Below, in pieces: positions 61,627 through 64,000 of a stretch of DNA of 64,000 nt (position 1 is the stretch's first letter; every line of letters begins with the position of its first letter). The stretch covers positions 1-64,000 of the forward strand of contig BNUX01000001.1 of assembly GCA_025997675.1 (NCBI GenBank), given 5' to 3'. The position numbers and the translations under genes were made by a program. The stretch is from Spirochaetia bacterium. Lineage in GTDB: Bacteria > Spirochaetota > Spirochaetia > Treponematales > Breznakiellaceae. Under the pieces are notes generated by a model. It searched no databases. It saw only the letters and a list, made by a program, of their open reading frames with translations, and was not told the DNA's origin.

Positions 61627-62730
61627 CTACAGGCCCAACTCAGCCCTGGTGTGATAGCCGGTATCAACCACCGCAGAGATGAGGTTGTCCTTGGTCACCA
61701 CAACCGAATCAAGCAACAGGGACGGCACTACCTTGGCGCCGTTGTTGTAGCTTGAGGTGTCAAGGCCGGAAATGGTCTTGCCCTGCATAAGATCATCCAC
61801 CAGCGTAACCGTGGCGGCGCCCAGGGAACGGGTGTCCTTCAATACGGTTGCGTATTGTTCCCCCGCCCAAATGGACTTGCAGGAAGCAACGATGCAGTCC
61901 TGGCCGCCCACCACGGGGAGGGGCTTGCCGGGGGTGCTGCCGTAACCGACCGCTTTGCAGGCTTCAAGGGCAGACAGGCTGATGGGATCATAGGGGGACA
62001 GGATGCCGTTCAGCACCACATTGCCGGAGTAGTTTGCGGAGAGCAGGTTCTCCATGCGTTTCTGGGCTTCAGCGGCGTCCCAGCGCAGGGTACCGACCAC
62101 GGCCCGGTCAATCTGGCCGGAGGGTACTTTGAGGGCGCCCTTGTCGAAGTAGGGCTTGAGGACGTCCATTGCGCCCTGATAAAACCCGACGGAGTTATTG
62201 TCGTCCGGAGATCCGGCGAACAATTCAATAATAACCGGCTTCGCGGCGGTAGCCTCTGCCAGCTTAAGGCCTGTTTCCAGGATGCCGCCCATCTGCCTGC
62301 CGACTTTGTAATTGTCAAAAGACACATAGTAGTCCACATTGGGGGACTGCATCAAAAGCCGGTCATAGGCGATGACGGGGATTTTGGCCGCCTTGGCATT
62401 GGCGAGCTGGTTCGAAAGGGCCGAACCATCGATGGACGAGATAACCAGGGCCTTTACCCCCTTGGTTATGAGGTCGTCAATCTGGCGGGTCTGGGTGGGG
62501 ATGTCGTCATCCGAATACTGCAAATCTACGGTGTAGCCCAGTTTTTCCAGCCCTTCCTTAACGGCGTTCCCGTCCTTAATCCAGCGTTCCTCCGACCGGG
62601 TGGGCATCACCACACCGATCGTGGCCTTACCCGCACTTTTTGCTTCCTTTTTGCTGCAACCGATAAATACGGTTCCCGCCGCGACAGCCAGAACCAGTCC
62701 GGTAAACAGTACTTTCTTCACTAGTTTCAT
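61627..62730 (-). CDS. Arabinose/xylose-type ABC transporter binding lipoprotein
   Basis: A 367-residue ChvE/XylF-type binding protein. Signal peptide with lipobox FIGC (Cys at about 24), so it is membrane-anchored, unlike the other two sugar-binding proteins here. VVMPTRSEERWIKDGNAVKE, VIAYDRLLMQSPNVDYYVSF and VVGGQDCIVASCKSIWAGEQ match the family. ATG 62730 with GGAGGAA upstream. It is the first gene of the arabinose operon. Confidence 0.93.
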   Translation of the reverse strand: MKLVKKVLFTGLVLAVAAGTVFIGCSKKEAKSAGKATIGVVMPTRSEERWIKDGNAVKEGLEKLGYTVDLQYSDDDIPTQTRQIDDLITKGVKALVISSIDGSALSNQLANAKAAKIPVIAYDRLLMQSPNVDYYVSFDNYKVGRQMGGILETGLKLAEATAAKPVIIELFAGSPDDNNSVGFYQGAMDVLKPYFDKGALKVPSGQIDRAVVGTLRWDAAEAQKRMENLLSANYSGNVVLNGILSPYDPISLSALEACKAVGYGSTPGKPLPVVGGQDCIVASCKSIWAGEQYATVLKDTRSLGAATVTLVDDLMQGKTISGLDTSSYNNGAKVVPSLLLDSVVVTKDNLISAVVDTGYHTRAELGL

Positions 62731-62783
62731 CTTGTTCCTCCATAAAAAGTTTTTTGCGTGTACGTTCACGCCTTATATGGAGT

Positions 62784-62813
62784 AGTATAACCCCGAAAAT
62801 TCCATTCTGTCAA
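62784..62813 (-). promoter_or_regulatory. Arabinose operon promoter
   Basis: Read leftward, TTGACA (62813-62808), an 18-bp spacer and TATACT (62789-62784). A 54-nt leader follows. Array A5 begins 41 bp upstream of the -35 box. Confidence 0.7.
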
Positions 62814-62854
62814 CTAAAAATAGAAACTTTTCATTAATAAAACATACTTTAAGG

Positions 62855-63034
62855 CTGTAGAACGTTTACAGAGGCTGTAAAGCCTTTACAGAGACTGTAG
62901 AGCCTTTACAGAGACTGTAGAGCCTTTACAGAGACTGTAGAGCCTTTACAGCGGCTGTAAAGCCTTTACAGAGACTGTAGAGCCTTTACAGAGACTGTAG
63001 AGCCTTTACAGCGGCTGTAGAACGTTTACAGAGC
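62855..63034. repeat. Tandem dyad array A5: nine 20-bp units
   Basis: Nine 20-bp units begin at 62855, 62875 and so on to 63015. The best dyad is CTGTAAAGCCTTTACAG, 8-bp arms around a central C. Most units read CTGTAGAGCCTTTACAG, which keeps the pair as G-U in RNA. The first and last units share a different core, CTGTAGAACGTTTACAG, so the array is bounded by matching variants. Units 2 and 6 carry the AAAG arm, a higher-order pattern. It lies upstream of the arabinose promoter and 37 bp after the LacI-family gene. Confidence 0.95.
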
Positions 63035-63051
63035 CGGGGATTCGTTCCCGA
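63032..63051. repeat. Solitary diverged copy of the A2 unit beside A5
   Basis: GCCGGGGATTCGTTCCCGAG matches the final A2 unit type (GCCGGGGAATCGTTCCCCAG) at 18 of 20 positions, although A2 lies 49 kb away. It starts where A5 ends. It links the two arrays as members of one family and suggests units move. Confidence 0.7.
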
Positions 63052-63070
63052 GAGCAGTTTTGAGACATTA

Positions 63071-64000
63071 TCATACGGGAATGTTCTCCTTAAAATACAC
63101 ATCCAGAGGGATTTCAATGCGCGGCGGAATCTGCTGATCCAGCACGATGCGCCGGTACAGGTTTAAGAGCGCCTCCCGGCCCTGGTATTCGGGGCGCTGG
63201 GAGATGATGGCGTCGATCCCGCCTTCCTCCAGGGACAGGCGGTTATTGGGAATAAGGTCGTAGCCGATGAGCAGAAAATCCCGGGCTCCCCCGCACTTCT
63301 TTGCGGCCTCCGCAACCCGGTGGGCCATACAGTTGGTGATAAAGACACCGGTAAGCGCCGGATTTTCCCGGAGGAAGCGGCCGATTTCCTCCACCGAAAC
63401 TTCGAGCCCCTTATAGCCGGAGTATTCCTGCACGATGGTAGGGAAACCGTGTTCCCCGGCGTATTTTAAAAACCCGTCACGCCGCCGGGTAATATGAAAG
63501 TCCTCCCCGTGGGCATCCAGAACCGCCACCGGCTTTTCCAGCCGCCCCGCAAAGAGGTGCATCAGACGGCCCGCCAGGTAGCCGCCGCGAAAGGGATCCT
63601 GACCGATGGCAGAGAGGGGGTCTATGCCGGGCAGATTGGCGTCAAAGAATATGCAGGGAATACCCGCCTGCCGGATTTGTTCGATAAAGGGCCCGGTCCG
63701 CTCGGACATGATAGGCGGAACGATAAGCCCGTCGGGTTTCTTTGATAGTATCGCTGCGGCGGCGGTTTCAAATTCTTCCCGGCTATAGCGGTCAAATTCG
63801 ACTATCTCCGTCTCTACCCCCAGGGAGCTAATCTCGTCGGCAGCCCTTTGTATACCCTGCAAGACCTGGCTCCAATAGCCCGCATCCTGATCCCGCCGGG
63901 GTAGGAATACGCAGAAATGATGCGCCCGCCCACGCTTAAGCTGCCGCGCCATGGGGTTCGGGGTAAACTGATACTGTTCAATGATCGCTTCAATCCTGGC
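63071..64000 (-). CDS. LacI-family regulator of the arabinose operon (5' end outside window)
   Basis: The last 309 codons of a LacI/GalR regulator. The frame is open to the window end and reads ARIEAIIEQYQFTPNPMARQ, the end of the DNA-binding domain and hinge helix, then a periplasmic-binding-like sensor (HHFCVFLPRRDQDAGYWSQV, IPCIFFDANLPGIDPLSAIG, LLIGYDLIPNNRLSLEEGGI). The HTH start lies beyond base 64000. Its position upstream of the arabinose transporter on the same strand makes it the probable operon regulator. Confidence 0.9.
   Translation of the reverse strand, partial: ARIEAIIEQYQFTPNPMARQLKRGRAHHFCVFLPRRDQDAGYWSQVLQGIQRAADEISSLGVETEIVEFDRYSREEFETAAAAILSKKPDGLIVPPIMSERTGPFIEQIRQAGIPCIFFDANLPGIDPLSAIGQDPFRGGYLAGRLMHLFAGRLEKPVAVLDAHGEDFHITRRRDGFLKYAGEHGFPTIVQEYSGYKGLEVSVEEIGRFLRENPALTGVFITNCMAHRVAEAAKKCGGARDFLLIGYDLIPNNRLSLEEGGIDAIISQRPEYQGREALLNLYRRIVLDQQIPPRIEIPLDVYFKENIPV

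Noticed and set aside
238..63034. CRISPR arrays
   Set aside because: Units abut without unique spacers and no cas genes are present.

Overview
The window reads as chromosome of a spirochaete, most likely a Treponema-lineage bacterium of the termite-gut type. That is inferred from gene content, not from any search. Spirochaete hallmarks are a FliG paralogue with a degraded EHPQ motif, a 1038-residue coiled-coil protein of the SpiroCoCo type, a DUF3783 protein, CarD, and a fragment of a GGG-repeat surface protein. GC content is high except for one AT-rich island (about 16.5-20.4 kb).

Layout. 0-5.3 kb: tandem array A1, a Uma2-family protein, a DAHP synthase/prephenate dehydratase fusion, a lone HipA-like kinase and two abutting gene remnants. 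5.3-9 kb: apt and a complete polar amino-acid ABC transporter. 9-10.3 kb: thrC directly behind a tRNA-Glu gene. 10.4-13.9 kb: a CUT2 sugar ABC transporter converging on fucI-fucU across array A2. 16.5-20.4 kb: a ribbon-helix-helix protein and a single-chain R-M-S restriction enzyme. 20.5-29.7 kb: a leftward L-rhamnose operon (ABC transporter, rhaM, rhaA, a decayed toxin-antitoxin pair, FGGY kinase) with a divergent AraC regulator. 29.7-31.4 kb: an unknown protein and a five-repeat zinc-ribbon protein. 31.7-38.6 kb: fliG paralogue, M16C protease, DUF3783, carD, ispD, ispF, nth. 38.6-48.5 kb: a leftward seven-gene run (LysM lipoprotein, metK, TonB-dependent receptor, arfB, a secreted protein, HAD phosphatase, SpiroCoCo). 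48.6-55 kb: recO-deoA, a DUF364 module and a FecBCD-type transporter around array A4. 55-64 kb: a leftward L-arabinose operon (LacI regulator, array A5, ABC transporter, kinase, araA, araD).

The metabolic theme is uptake of the sugars released from pectin and hemicellulose. L-fucose, L-rhamnose and L-arabinose are handled by isomerase, mutarotase and kinase sets, each near a CUT2 transporter. No fuculose or rhamnulose phosphate aldolase is seen.

Two features run across the window. First, five intergenic tandem arrays (A1-A5) differ in sequence but share one plan: 9-10 copies of a 20-21 bp unit, each unit holding a dyad. A stray copy of the A2 unit lies beside A5. This is the best candidate for an undescribed system. 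Second, at about ten genes the start codon lies 4-10 nt after a recognisable -10 box with a 17-bp spacer to the -35 box. This implies leaderless or nearly leaderless mRNAs on a broad scale.
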